In this document: piece by piece, positions 8,671 through 16,016 of the stretch
Layout: every line of letters begins with the position of its first letter
Position numbering within the stretch: position 1 is the stretch's first letter
NCBI GenBank assembly: GCA_016790435.1
Contig: JAEUPE010000284.1
Location: 1 to 34,776 of the forward strand
Source: Rubrivivax sp.
Lineage (GTDB): Bacteria > Pseudomonadota > Gammaproteobacteria > Burkholderiales > Burkholderiaceae_C
Direction of reading: 5' to 3'
Length of the DNA stretch: 34,776 nucleotides
The notes under the pieces: generated by a model
Databases searched by the model: none
The model's input: only the letters and a program-made list of their open reading frames with translations
What the model was told of the DNA's origin: nothing
Position numbers and translations under genes: made by a program

Positions 8671-10533
8671 ATGTCTGGCTCGGCCCCCGAATCCTCCCCG
8701 CGTGCCGGAGCGCCGCGGTACTTCGGCCGCTTGCAGCTCCTGCGTCTGCTCGGAAAGAGCCAGCACACGATGAGCTGGCTGGTCGCCGAGCGCGACGGTC
8801 ACGAACTGATGCTGGTGTTGCCGCGCCTGGCGCCGCAGGCCGGGCAGGCGCTGGAGCGTTGGCAGCAGGCCGTGCGCCGCGCCGCGCGCTTGGCCCACCC
8901 GAAACTCGCGCCGGCCGCGGACATCGGCGTGCAGGACGGCTGGCCCTACGTGGCCTACGACATCACGGGTTTCGCGACCCTGTCCGATCGTGTCACGAAG
9001 AAGGGATTGCCCGGGCCCGACGCTGCCGCCCTCGCCGCGCAGGCGCTTGAGGGGCTGGCCTATGCGCATGACGCCGGGGTCGTCCACGGCGACCTTCAAC
9101 CTTCGATGTGCCTCGTCGACGAGCAGGGCCAGGTGCGCCTGGCCGGCCTGGAAGTGGCCTGCGAGAGCCCGGTAGCGCAGGCCCTGGCGGCGAGTGCCGC
9201 CGGTCACGCCGCCGGATCCCTGCTCAGCACCCAGCGCGCCGCCGCCGAACGCGACGTGCTGGCCCTGGGCCTGCTGCTGCACGGCCTGCTGGCCGGCACG
9301 CCGGCGCTGGAAGACGCGGACATCGGGCGCGCCCTGGCCCGACTGCCGCCGTTCGGCCGCGAGATCGTGCGCCTGCCCTGGACCGGCATGCACCCGGTGG
9401 CCGAGCCGCTTCGCGCCATCGTCAATCGAGCCACCGACCGCCAGGAGCGGCAGCGGTACCGCAACGCGCGCACGTTCCTGCATGCCCTGGAGGGCTGGCT
9501 CAAGACGGAAGCGGCCGCCGGTGGCGGCGTCTTCGCCCTGCTCTCGGACAAGTTGCGCGCCGCCGGCGTCCTTCCGGCTTCGCCTGGCGCGGGTGCGCGC
9601 GCGGCCCGGCTGGCGCTGATGGAGCGCGAGCGCACCAACGAGTTGGCAGAGGTGGTGCTCGAGGACCTGGCGCTGTCGTTCGAGTTGCTGCGCGCCGTGA
9701 ACACGGCGCAGGTGCGCGGTGCCCAGTTGTCCGGGAGTGGCCCGGTGCTGACGGTGCGCCGGGCGATCGCGATGATCGGTCTGGACGGCGTGCGCAGGGC
9801 CGCATTGACGCTGCGCACCTGGCCCGGGCCGCTGGACGAGACCGGCGCCGCCGAGCTGGAGCGCCTGGCCGAGCGCTGCAAGCGCGCCGGGCGCGTGGCG
9901 ATGGCCTTGCGCCCACCGCTGTACGACGGCGAGGTGGTCTACCTGATCGCGCTGCTGCAGAACCTCGGGCGGCTCGTCGTTCAGTACCACTTCGCCGAGG
10001 AGGCAGTGCAGATCCGCCGGTTGATGCAGGCGGGCGCGTCGCCGCGCGATGGTGAGCCGCCGGAGCCCGGCATGAGCGAGGAGGGCGCTGCCTACGCCGT
10101 GCTCGGCGCCGACATCGACGCGATCGGGCAGGCCGTGGCGCGCTGGTGGGGCCTGGAGGAGAGCGTGCTCGGCATGATCCGCCGCCTGCCGCCGACCGCC
10201 AACGTGCACACGCCGGAGTCCGACGACGACACGCTGCGCCTCGTGGCTGCCTGTGCCAACGAAGCCGTCGACGCGACCACGCTGCCGGCGGCCAGGGTCC
10301 AGCCGGCGCTGCAGCGCGTCGTGCAGCGCTACGGCCGCTTGCTCGACCTGACGCTGCGCGGCCTGCAGGAGGCCCTGCACGACCCCGGCCAGGAGCGCAT
10401 CGCGCAGACCGCGCCCATGCCCCTGGATACCGACGGCCATCCGGTCACCCAGTCGGCATCGCCCGGCAGCCTGCGTGCAGCCGCCACGATGCGCAGCGCA
10501 CGCTCGCCGGGATCGACCGGCGCTTCGCGTTGA
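8671..10533 (+). CDS. Kinase-like (degenerate) plus HDOD domain protein
   Basis: A 620-residue soluble protein. Residues about 17-280 follow the layout of a Hanks-type Ser/Thr kinase, but the catalytic residues are lost. The glycine loop is degraded (LLGKSQHTMSW), there is no VAIK lysine (LMLVLPR at about 47-52), the HRD motif is HGD (139-141, with DLQPSM after it), and the DFG metal-binding motif is GLE (159-161). Residues about 290-490 are an HDOD domain, a metal-free relative of HD phosphohydrolases, with typical LLRAVNTAQ, RAIAMIGLDGVRRAAL and IALLQNLGRLV segments. A disordered Ala/Ser tail follows. The ATG at 8671 precedes the first domain-like residues; upstream in-frame starts are open but unsupported. 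Its stop overlaps the start of the active-kinase paralogue, so the two are probably translated together. I infer a non-catalytic partner or regulator; its target is unknown. Confidence 0.85.
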   Translation: MSGSAPESSPRAGAPRYFGRLQLLRLLGKSQHTMSWLVAERDGHELMLVLPRLAPQAGQALERWQQAVRRAARLAHPKLAPAADIGVQDGWPYVAYDITGFATLSDRVTKKGLPGPDAAALAAQALEGLAYAHDAGVVHGDLQPSMCLVDEQGQVRLAGLEVACESPVAQALAASAAGHAAGSLLSTQRAAAERDVLALGLLLHGLLAGTPALEDADIGRALARLPPFGREIVRLPWTGMHPVAEPLRAIVNRATDRQERQRYRNARTFLHALEGWLKTEAAAGGGVFALLSDKLRAAGVLPASPGAGARAARLALMERERTNELAEVVLEDLALSFELLRAVNTAQVRGAQLSGSGPVLTVRRAIAMIGLDGVRRAALTLRTWPGPLDETGAAELERLAERCKRAGRVAMALRPPLYDGEVVYLIALLQNLGRLVVQYHFAEEAVQIRRLMQAGASPRDGEPPEPGMSEEGAAYAVLGADIDAIGQAVARWWGLEESVLGMIRRLPPTANVHTPESDDDTLRLVAACANEAVDATTLPAARVQPALQRVVQRYGRLLDLTLRGLQEALHDPGQERIAQTAPMPLDTDGHPVTQSASPGSLRAAATMRSARSPGSTGASR

Positions 10534-13151
10534 GCCGCCCGGCCGCCGCCCCCGCCGCCCTAGCGCCCCTGCGCGAAGGCGAGCGACAGGGCCGATTCGA
10601 ATTGAAGCGCGAACTGGGACGGGGCGCCCAAGCCACGGTCTGGCTGGCGCACGACCCCTTGCTGCAGCGCGACGTGGCGCTGAAGCTGCTCGACACCACG
10701 GACCACGACGCGGGAGAACTGGACCACTGGCTGCACGAGGCGCGTGCCGTGAGCGCGCTCAGCCACCCGAACGTGGTGCCGGTCTTCGAGGCGGTCGACG
10801 CCGCGGCCGGCAACGGCCGGCCCTATCTGGTCTTCGAGTACGTCGAGGGCCCCACGCTCGCCCAGGCCCGGCGCATGCGCGGCGCCTGGCCGGCACGTGA
10901 GGCCGTGACCCTCATGCTCGGCGTGCTCGATGCGCTGGCCGCCGCGCACGCCGCGGGCCTCGTCCACCGCGACCTCAAACCGAGCAACGTGCTCCTGGGC
11001 ACCGATGGCCGCGCCCGGGTCATGGACTTCGGCATCGCGGCGCGCGTGCCGGAACCAGGGTCGCGCCGTGGCCGGTCCCCGTCCGGACCGGGCGACGAGG
11101 GCACGATCGTCGGCAGCCCGGGCTACATCTCACCCGAGGCAGCGCGCGGCGAGGCGCCGGCGCCGGCGATGGATGTCTTTGCCGCCGGTGTCATGCTCGG
11201 CGAGTTGCTGGGCGGGGAGCCGCTGCTCAAGGAGCGCGACCCCTGGCGGGCACTCGAGCGCGTGCAGCGCGAAGACCTGCAGTTGCCCTCGTCATTGCGC
11301 CTGGACGAGGCGTTGCGCGGCATCGTCATGCGAGCCTTGGCGCGCGATGCGTCCAGCCGCTACGACGGCGCGAGCGCCATGCACGCCGCACTCGCGGCCT
11401 GGCTGGCGCCCGAGGCGCCGCCGCCGCCCGCCGGCGAGGCCGGGCACGCGACGCTGGAGTTCCTGCTCCGGCGCATGCGCCACAAGACGGATTTCCCGGC
11501 GCTTTCGGACTCGGTGCTGCGCATCCAAAGCCTGGCGGCATCCGAGACGGCGCGCCTCACGAGCCTCGCCGACGAGGTGCTCACCGACGTGGCGCTGACG
11601 AACAAGCTGCTGCGCATGGTGAACTCGGTGCACTTCGCCTCGGCGGGCTCGGGGCAGATCACCACGGTGTCGCGTGCGGTGGCGCTGGTTGGCTTCGCCG
11701 GCATCCGCAACATGGCGATGGCCGTGCTGCTGCTCGAGCACATGAAGGACAAGGGCCAGGCCGAACTGCTGCGCCAGGAGTTCCTGCGTGCGCTCACGGC
11801 CGGAGCGCTGGCCGCCGAGCTGGAGCCCCGCTCGCGCGACAGCGAAGAGGCGTTCCTGGGTTCGATGCTGCAGAACCTGGGCACGCTGCTTGCCGAGTTC
11901 TACTTTCCGGAAGAGGCCGAGCGCATTCGACAGTTGGTTGCCGCACCCGGCGCACCGACCGCTGGCGTGCGCCCGGCCCTGGCTGCGAATCCGGTGCAAC
12001 AGACGGCCGGGATGGCGCGCGAAGCTGCCGCTGCCCTGGTGCTCGGGCTGACGCTCGATGAACTCGGCGCCGGTGTCGCGAAGGCGTGGGGCCTGCCGGA
12101 GGGCCTGCAAAACGCCATGCGGCGCCCCAGAGGCGACGTGCCCTCGCGCGCCATCGCCGATCGCACGGACCGGTTGCGCTGGGTCGGGCATGCGGCCAAC
12201 GCGCTGGCCGACACGCTGATGGAGCAGGGCTCCGACGCCTTGAACGACGCACTGGAGCATGTGGCGGGCCGCTACTCGCAGGCGCTGGGTATCGCGCCGC
12301 CCGCGGCGCGCCAGGCCACGCACTTGGCGCGTGAGAAGGTCGCTGCTCTGGCGCAGGCGATGGGCATCGCGGTCCCCAAGCGAGGGCCGGCGCGGCGCCT
12401 GTTGGTGGCCGATCCCGTGCCCGCGGCGCCCGCCCAGGTGGCGCCACAAACCGTTGCCGGGAGAGCCCCCGGCCGAAGTGTCGGTGGCGCTACGCCCGCT
12501 CCCGGCCGGGCCGAACCGCCGTCGAGCGGACGGGCAGCGCCAGGCGACGAACGAACGATGATCGCCGAAGCTTCCGGCACGTCCGCCTCCGCCCCCAACA
12601 CCCCGTCCGCCAGTGCTGCCGCGACCGAGGCTTGCTTGGCGGCGCTCTCCGACGGGCGCCACCGCATCGAGCGCGGTCTGGCCGATGGCAAGATGCGCCT
12701 CAACGAAGTGCTGCAACTCGGTCTCGCGACGCTGCAACAGGGCTTGTCCTGCCGCAGCGTCGTGTTCTGCCTGCGCGACGCACGTGGGACGCGCCAGGGC
12801 CAGATGCAGCGATTGCGCGGGCGCATGGCACTGGGGCCGCTGCCGGCCGAGGTCTTCGACGTCCAGCCGGCGAACAGCGGGGACCTGCTGGCCGTGGTCA
12901 GCGCGCGCGCCGTCGATACCCTGATTGCCGACGCCGGGACGGTTGCCGCGCGCATGCCCGCCTGGTGGCGCGAGCGCGTGAACGCGGGGACCTTTCTGCT
13001 GCTGCCACTGGCGATGAAAGGTGCGACGCTCGGCCTCATCTACGCGGACAAGAGCGAAGCGGGGAGCCTGGCCCCGAGCGTGGAGCAATTGGCCGCCGCG
13101 CGCTCGCTGCGCGATGCGATGACCGGGGCTTTCGTGAGCGGCTTGCGCTGA
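10530..13151 (+). CDS. Ser/Thr protein kinase with HDOD and C-terminal GAF-like domain
   Basis: A predicted 873-residue cytoplasmic protein. Residues about 20-310 form a complete Hanks kinase: glycine loop GRGAQATVWLA, ALK lysine (Lys52), HRDLKPSN (146-153), DFG (166-168) and SPE in place of APE (201-203). Residues about 325-530 are an HDOD domain (LLRRMRHKTDFPALS, LLRMVNSVHFAS, VALVGFAGIRNMAM, GSMLQNLGTLLAEF). A long Ala/Pro linker (about 620-690) leads to a C-terminal GAF-like domain (about 700-870: SCRSVVFCLRD, FLLLPLAMKGATLGLIYADK). The only nearby in-frame start is a TTG at 10530 that overlaps the previous stop as TTGA, pointing to translational coupling; the exact start is uncertain. 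Function is inferred to be a signalling kinase paired with the upstream pseudokinase. Confidence 0.85.
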   Translation: MSRPAAAPAALAPLREGERQGRFELKRELGRGAQATVWLAHDPLLQRDVALKLLDTTDHDAGELDHWLHEARAVSALSHPNVVPVFEAVDAAAGNGRPYLVFEYVEGPTLAQARRMRGAWPAREAVTLMLGVLDALAAAHAAGLVHRDLKPSNVLLGTDGRARVMDFGIAARVPEPGSRRGRSPSGPGDEGTIVGSPGYISPEAARGEAPAPAMDVFAAGVMLGELLGGEPLLKERDPWRALERVQREDLQLPSSLRLDEALRGIVMRALARDASSRYDGASAMHAALAAWLAPEAPPPPAGEAGHATLEFLLRRMRHKTDFPALSDSVLRIQSLAASETARLTSLADEVLTDVALTNKLLRMVNSVHFASAGSGQITTVSRAVALVGFAGIRNMAMAVLLLEHMKDKGQAELLRQEFLRALTAGALAAELEPRSRDSEEAFLGSMLQNLGTLLAEFYFPEEAERIRQLVAAPGAPTAGVRPALAANPVQQTAGMAREAAAALVLGLTLDELGAGVAKAWGLPEGLQNAMRRPRGDVPSRAIADRTDRLRWVGHAANALADTLMEQGSDALNDALEHVAGRYSQALGIAPPAARQATHLAREKVAALAQAMGIAVPKRGPARRLLVADPVPAAPAQVAPQTVAGRAPGRSVGGATPAPGRAEPPSSGRAAPGDERTMIAEASGTSASAPNTPSASAAATEACLAALSDGRHRIERGLADGKMRLNEVLQLGLATLQQGLSCRSVVFCLRDARGTRQGQMQRLRGRMALGPLPAEVFDVQPANSGDLLAVVSARAVDTLIADAGTVAARMPAWWRERVNAGTFLLLPLAMKGATLGLIYADKSEAGSLAPSVEQLAAARSLRDAMTGAFVSGLR

Positions 13152-13236
13152 TCGCGGCCGCAGCCGCGGAGCTTTGCCGGTGCTCGATGAGCGCGCCGTG
13201 GAGGCGCACGCGGCGCTGCTGGAAGAAGGTGACGAG

Positions 13237-13327
13237 CCTGACCCCGGCACTGGTGGCAACGCTTAGGGCTGCTTGGTTCCCCACCTGACCCGGTTGGGCG
13301 CGCTCCCATGCGAGGAGGCCCGTCAGG
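13237..13327 (-). ncRNA. ffs: Signal recognition particle RNA, small bacterial (4.5S) type
   Basis: On the minus strand this region carries the SRP RNA signature GGTCAGGTGGGGAACCAAG followed by CAGCCC. It contains a GGAA tetraloop closed by TGG/CCA and flanked by the asymmetric internal-loop halves TCAGG and AGCAG that bind the Ffh M domain. The flanking CCTGAC (13322-13327) and GTCAGG (13237-13242) pair to close the rod. A TAGAAT (13332-13337) sits just upstream, placing a transcription start within a few bases of the predicted 5' end. Length is about 91 bases, as expected for the small SRP RNA; the ends are approximate. With Ffh it targets membrane proteins to FtsY and the Sec translocon. 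It lies tail-to-tail with the kinase gene. Confidence 0.85.
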
Positions 13328-13331
13328 GGCG

Positions 13332-13337
13332 ATTCTA
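13332..13337 (-). promoter_or_regulatory. Candidate -10 hexamer of the SRP RNA promoter
   Basis: TAGAAT on the minus strand, ending 4 bases before the predicted first base pair of the SRP RNA. A start 6-8 bases downstream would fall at about 13324-13326. The expected -35 region is very GC-rich and shows no TTGACA-like hexamer. Confidence 0.45.
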
Positions 13338-13371
13338 GATGATGGGCCGCCTGCCGGGCCCGGTCTTCGCG

Positions 13372-14613
13372 TCAGCGTCGGTACATGTAGTCGCGCTTGA
13401 ACGGATAGGCGCACTGCATGCCACGCAAGACCCCTTCGTCGAACTTGCCGTTCGGACGCGACGCCAGGGTCTGGTGCAACGCCATCCAGCCACGCTCGAA
13501 ACCCATCGCGCTGCCGGCCAGGTAGAGCCGGTAGGCGCGCACGGTCCGCTCGTCCGTGGCTCGGCGAGCGGCGTCGAGGCGCGATTCGAGTGCGTCTGAC
13601 CACGCCCACAGCGTGCGCGCGTAGTGTGGACGCAGGTTCTCGGTATCCAGCCCCTCGAGGCCCTGCTCGGCCATCACTTCGAGCACGTGCGAAACATGCA
13701 GCAGTTCACCGCCGGGGAAGATCCAGCGTTCGACGAAATCGCCGATGCCGCTGCCCAGTTGCACGTTGCGCGTGCCGCCGGCCGTGATGCCATGGTTGAG
13801 CAGAAGCCCCCCTGGCGCGAGCAGGCGACGGATCTTCCCGAAGTACGTCGGCAGCCTCGCACGGCCGACATGCTCGAACATGCCGATGGAGGCGATCTTG
13901 TCGTACGGCTCGTCCTCGGGCAGGTCGCGGTAGTCGAGCAGCAGCATGCGCACCCTATCGGACAGGCCGCGCTCGGCGATCAGCCGGTTCACGTGGGCAT
14001 GCTGGTTCTTCGACAGCGTGATCCCTGTGGCACGCACGCCGTACTTCTCGGCCGCCCACAACAGCAGGCCGCCCCAACCGGCACCGATGTCCAGGAAGCG
14101 CTCGCCCGGCCTGAGCATCAGCTTGCGGCACACATGTTCGAGCTTGGCCTCCTGGGCGGCGGCGAGCGTCATGCCGGGCTCGGGCCAATAGGCGCACGAA
14201 TAGACGCGGCGGGCGTCGAGCCACAGCGCGTAGAAATCGTCGGACACGTCGTAGTGGTGCTGCACCTGCCGCGCATCGGCCGACTTGCGGTGGCGCCAGC
14301 GCGAGAAGAGCGTGCGACGCAGGGGCTTCACGGGTGCCCTGAGCGTGGGGTCGCCGGGCATCAGGCTGGCCGCCACGTCGGCGATGCGGCGCATCGGGCC
14401 CTCGATGTCGAGCAGGCCCTCGACGTAGTCACTGGCCAGGGCGCCGACGTTGCCGCTGATCACGTGCCTCAGCGGCAGCAGGCTGGCCAGGCGCAGCACC
14501 ACGTCGGCGTCGGCGCGGCCGATGCGGCGCCCGCCAGGGAGCACCAGAGCCAGCGCCTGCGAGGCGGGTCCTTCCAGGCGGCTGATTCGATCCTCGACAA
14601 GCGATTCGATCAT
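13372..14613 (-). CDS. Cyclopropane-fatty-acyl-phospholipid synthase family methyltransferase
   Basis: SAM-dependent class I methyltransferase of the CFA synthase family, 413 residues, a typical length. The N-terminal about 110 residues form the small lipid-facing domain. The catalytic domain starts at QVQHHYDVSDDFYALWLD, then YSCAYW (about 138-143), the SAM-binding LDIGAGWGGL (174-183), GITLSKNQ and SIGMFEHVG, all hallmarks of the family. Such enzymes transfer a methylene or methyl group to unsaturated acyl chains of membrane phospholipids. The precise product (cyclopropane or branched chain) cannot be decided here, so no symbol is given. The ATG at 14613 is supported by GGAGG at 14623-14627 with 9 bases between. 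A good sigma-70 promoter lies upstream, so it has its own transcript rather than depending on the purM-like gene. Confidence 0.9.
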   Translation of the reverse strand: MIESLVEDRISRLEGPASQALALVLPGGRRIGRADADVVLRLASLLPLRHVISGNVGALASDYVEGLLDIEGPMRRIADVAASLMPGDPTLRAPVKPLRRTLFSRWRHRKSADARQVQHHYDVSDDFYALWLDARRVYSCAYWPEPGMTLAAAQEAKLEHVCRKLMLRPGERFLDIGAGWGGLLLWAAEKYGVRATGITLSKNQHAHVNRLIAERGLSDRVRMLLLDYRDLPEDEPYDKIASIGMFEHVGRARLPTYFGKIRRLLAPGGLLLNHGITAGGTRNVQLGSGIGDFVERWIFPGGELLHVSHVLEVMAEQGLEGLDTENLRPHYARTLWAWSDALESRLDAARRATDERTVRAYRLYLAGSAMGFERGWMALHQTLASRPNGKFDEGVLRGMQCAYPFKRDYMYRR

Positions 14614-14658
14614 GACGTCCTGCCTCCACGGCCCCAACGTGCCGCGTTCCAGGCGGGC

Positions 14659-14686
14659 AATGTAAAGACCGGGCCCGCCCTGTCAA
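14659..14686 (-). promoter_or_regulatory. Sigma-70-type promoter of the CFA-synthase-family gene
   Basis: On the minus strand a perfect TTGACA (14681-14686) is followed by a 16-base spacer and TACATT (14659-14664, 4 of 6 matches). Transcription would begin near 14652, leaving a leader of about 40 bases that contains the GGAGG ribosome binding site. This is the best-looking promoter in the window. Confidence 0.65.
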
Positions 14687-14782
14687 GTGCGGGGAATCAA
14701 TCAACCGGCCTGCAAGCTGGGCCGTGGCGCTTGGTGCCAAGAAACCTGACGGCGTAAGTCGCCGGACAGGGGCCGCCGCGGC

Positions 14783-15910
14783 CTAACGCAGCGCCAGCGC
14801 GTCCGCGTCGAACTGCAGCCCCAGGGGCTCGACGATCAACCGCTTCGGCCCCACTTCCACGGCGCCGGCCACCCAGGCGGCGACGCCGCAGCGCCCGGCC
14901 ACGCGCACGGCCTCGGCCGCCTGCGCGGCCGGCATGAAGAGCGCGAAGCCGGCGCCCATGTTGAGCGTGCCGTAGGCCTCGCTGGCATCGTGGCCCGCTT
15001 CGCGCGCGATGAACTCGAGCACCGGCGGCACCGGCGGCACGGTGTGCACACGATACGTGAAGGCGCCCGGGTGCCGCAGCAGCTTTCGCCAGCCGTGGCC
15101 GGTGATGTTGGCGGCGTAGTGGACGCGGATGCCGGCCGCCCAGAGCGCCTCGGTGACGGGGGCGTAGAGGATCGTGGGCGCCAGCAACGCCTCGCCGTAG
15201 CCAAGCCCGGGCGCGACGTCGGTCAGGTAACCGTGCGGCAGCCGTTCGGCCAGCTTGCGTGCCAGGCTCAAGCCGTTGGCGTGGATGCCGCTGGAGGCCA
15301 GCAGCACGATGGCGTCGCCGGGCCCGAGCTTCTCGCCCAGGCTCAATCGTTCCTTGGGGTTGACGATGCCGGTGCACGCCGCCGCGAGGTCGATGCGGCC
15401 CGCCTCGACGATGCCGGCCAGCGCCGGTGTCTCGCCGCCGCCCCAGGCCACCTTGCAGTGGTCGCAGGCCGCCTTCCAGCCGGCGACGAGGGCCTCGGCG
15501 CGCTCGTGGTCCTCGAACCATTCGCTGCCACCGGCCGCCCAGTAGGCCTGTACGACCAGCGGCGTGGCGCCCACGGTGACGAGGTCGTTGATGGCCATCG
15601 CGATGGTGTCCTGCGCGATGGCGGCGTAGTGGCAACGGCCGGTGAGTGCCTTCATGGCATCGGCGACGAGCACCTTGCTGCCGAGGCACTCGACGATGCT
15701 CGCCAGGTGGAAGGGGCCGACGTCGACGACGTAGGCCGACTCGCCGCGCGAAGCTGCGATCTCGGCAAAGCCGTGTCCGGCCAGGTGCCCGGCCGTGCCG
15801 GCGGCGGCACGCTGCGCGGCCACCTTCAGCGGATCGATGAGCTCGTAGCGCACGCCGGCCTGCTCGTAGCTGAGCGGGCCGGCGTGGGTCGAAACAGAGG
15901 GCGCAGACAT
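14783..15910 (-). CDS. AIR synthase (PurM)-like protein, divergent
   Basis: A 375-residue member of the PurM/AIR-synthase fold family (the ATP-grasp-unrelated family with HypE, SelD, ThiL and PurL). It aligns along its length with PurM: LSYEQAGV at the start, DTIAMAINDLVTVGATPL for the PurM segment with conserved ND, GGGETPAL for GGETAEMPG, SSGIHANGLSLARK for SSGPHSNGYSLVRK, and LLAPTILYAP followed by ITGHGWRKLLR. The ATP-phosphate loop GTDGVGTK of typical PurM is replaced by VECLGSKVLVA, so it is not a standard PurM. It may be a paralogue, or the divergent PurM type seen in some phyla. The ATG at 15910 was chosen over a TTG two codons upstream. It is divergent from dnaX with only 106 bases between them. 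Confidence 0.85.
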   Translation of the reverse strand: MSAPSVSTHAGPLSYEQAGVRYELIDPLKVAAQRAAAGTAGHLAGHGFAEIAASRGESAYVVDVGPFHLASIVECLGSKVLVADAMKALTGRCHYAAIAQDTIAMAINDLVTVGATPLVVQAYWAAGGSEWFEDHERAEALVAGWKAACDHCKVAWGGGETPALAGIVEAGRIDLAAACTGIVNPKERLSLGEKLGPGDAIVLLASSGIHANGLSLARKLAERLPHGYLTDVAPGLGYGEALLAPTILYAPVTEALWAAGIRVHYAANITGHGWRKLLRHPGAFTYRVHTVPPVPPVLEFIAREAGHDASEAYGTLNMGAGFALFMPAAQAAEAVRVAGRCGVAAWVAGAVEVGPKRLIVEPLGLQFDADALALR

Positions 15911-15918
15911 GGCCAAGC

Positions 15919-15924
15919 ATTATC
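15919..15924 (-). promoter_or_regulatory. Candidate -10 hexamer next to the purM-like ATG
   Basis: GATAAT (5 of 6) on the minus strand, with 8 bases between it and the ATG at 15910. A start 6-8 bases downstream would leave a 5' leader of about 1-3 bases. It is preceded by CCCGGG, as in the similar element before ribF. Confidence 0.4.
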
Positions 15925-16004
15925 CCCGGGCCTCCGACGACATCCCGCCAGCGGCAGTGCACTACACGGGCGGCGTCGGCCCGATCGCCTCTCGGAGCGC
16001 CCCC

Positions 16005-16010
16005 TAGAAT
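16005..16010 (+). promoter_or_regulatory. Candidate -10 hexamer next to the dnaX ATG
   Basis: TAGAAT (5 of 6) with 6 bases between it and the dnaX ATG at 16017. Transcription starting 7 bases after the hexamer would begin on the A of the ATG. There is no Shine-Dalgarno sequence in front of this ATG. No clear -35 hexamer is visible. Confidence 0.4.
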
Positions 16011-16016
16011 GCCCTG

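Noticed and set aside
8392-10440. A long minus-strand open frame opposite the pseudokinase-HDOD gene, and a similar one at 11292-13259 opposite the kinase-HDOD gene.
   Set aside because: Low-complexity Arg/Gln/His/Gly composition with no domains; the plus-strand frames carry clear kinase and HDOD motifs.
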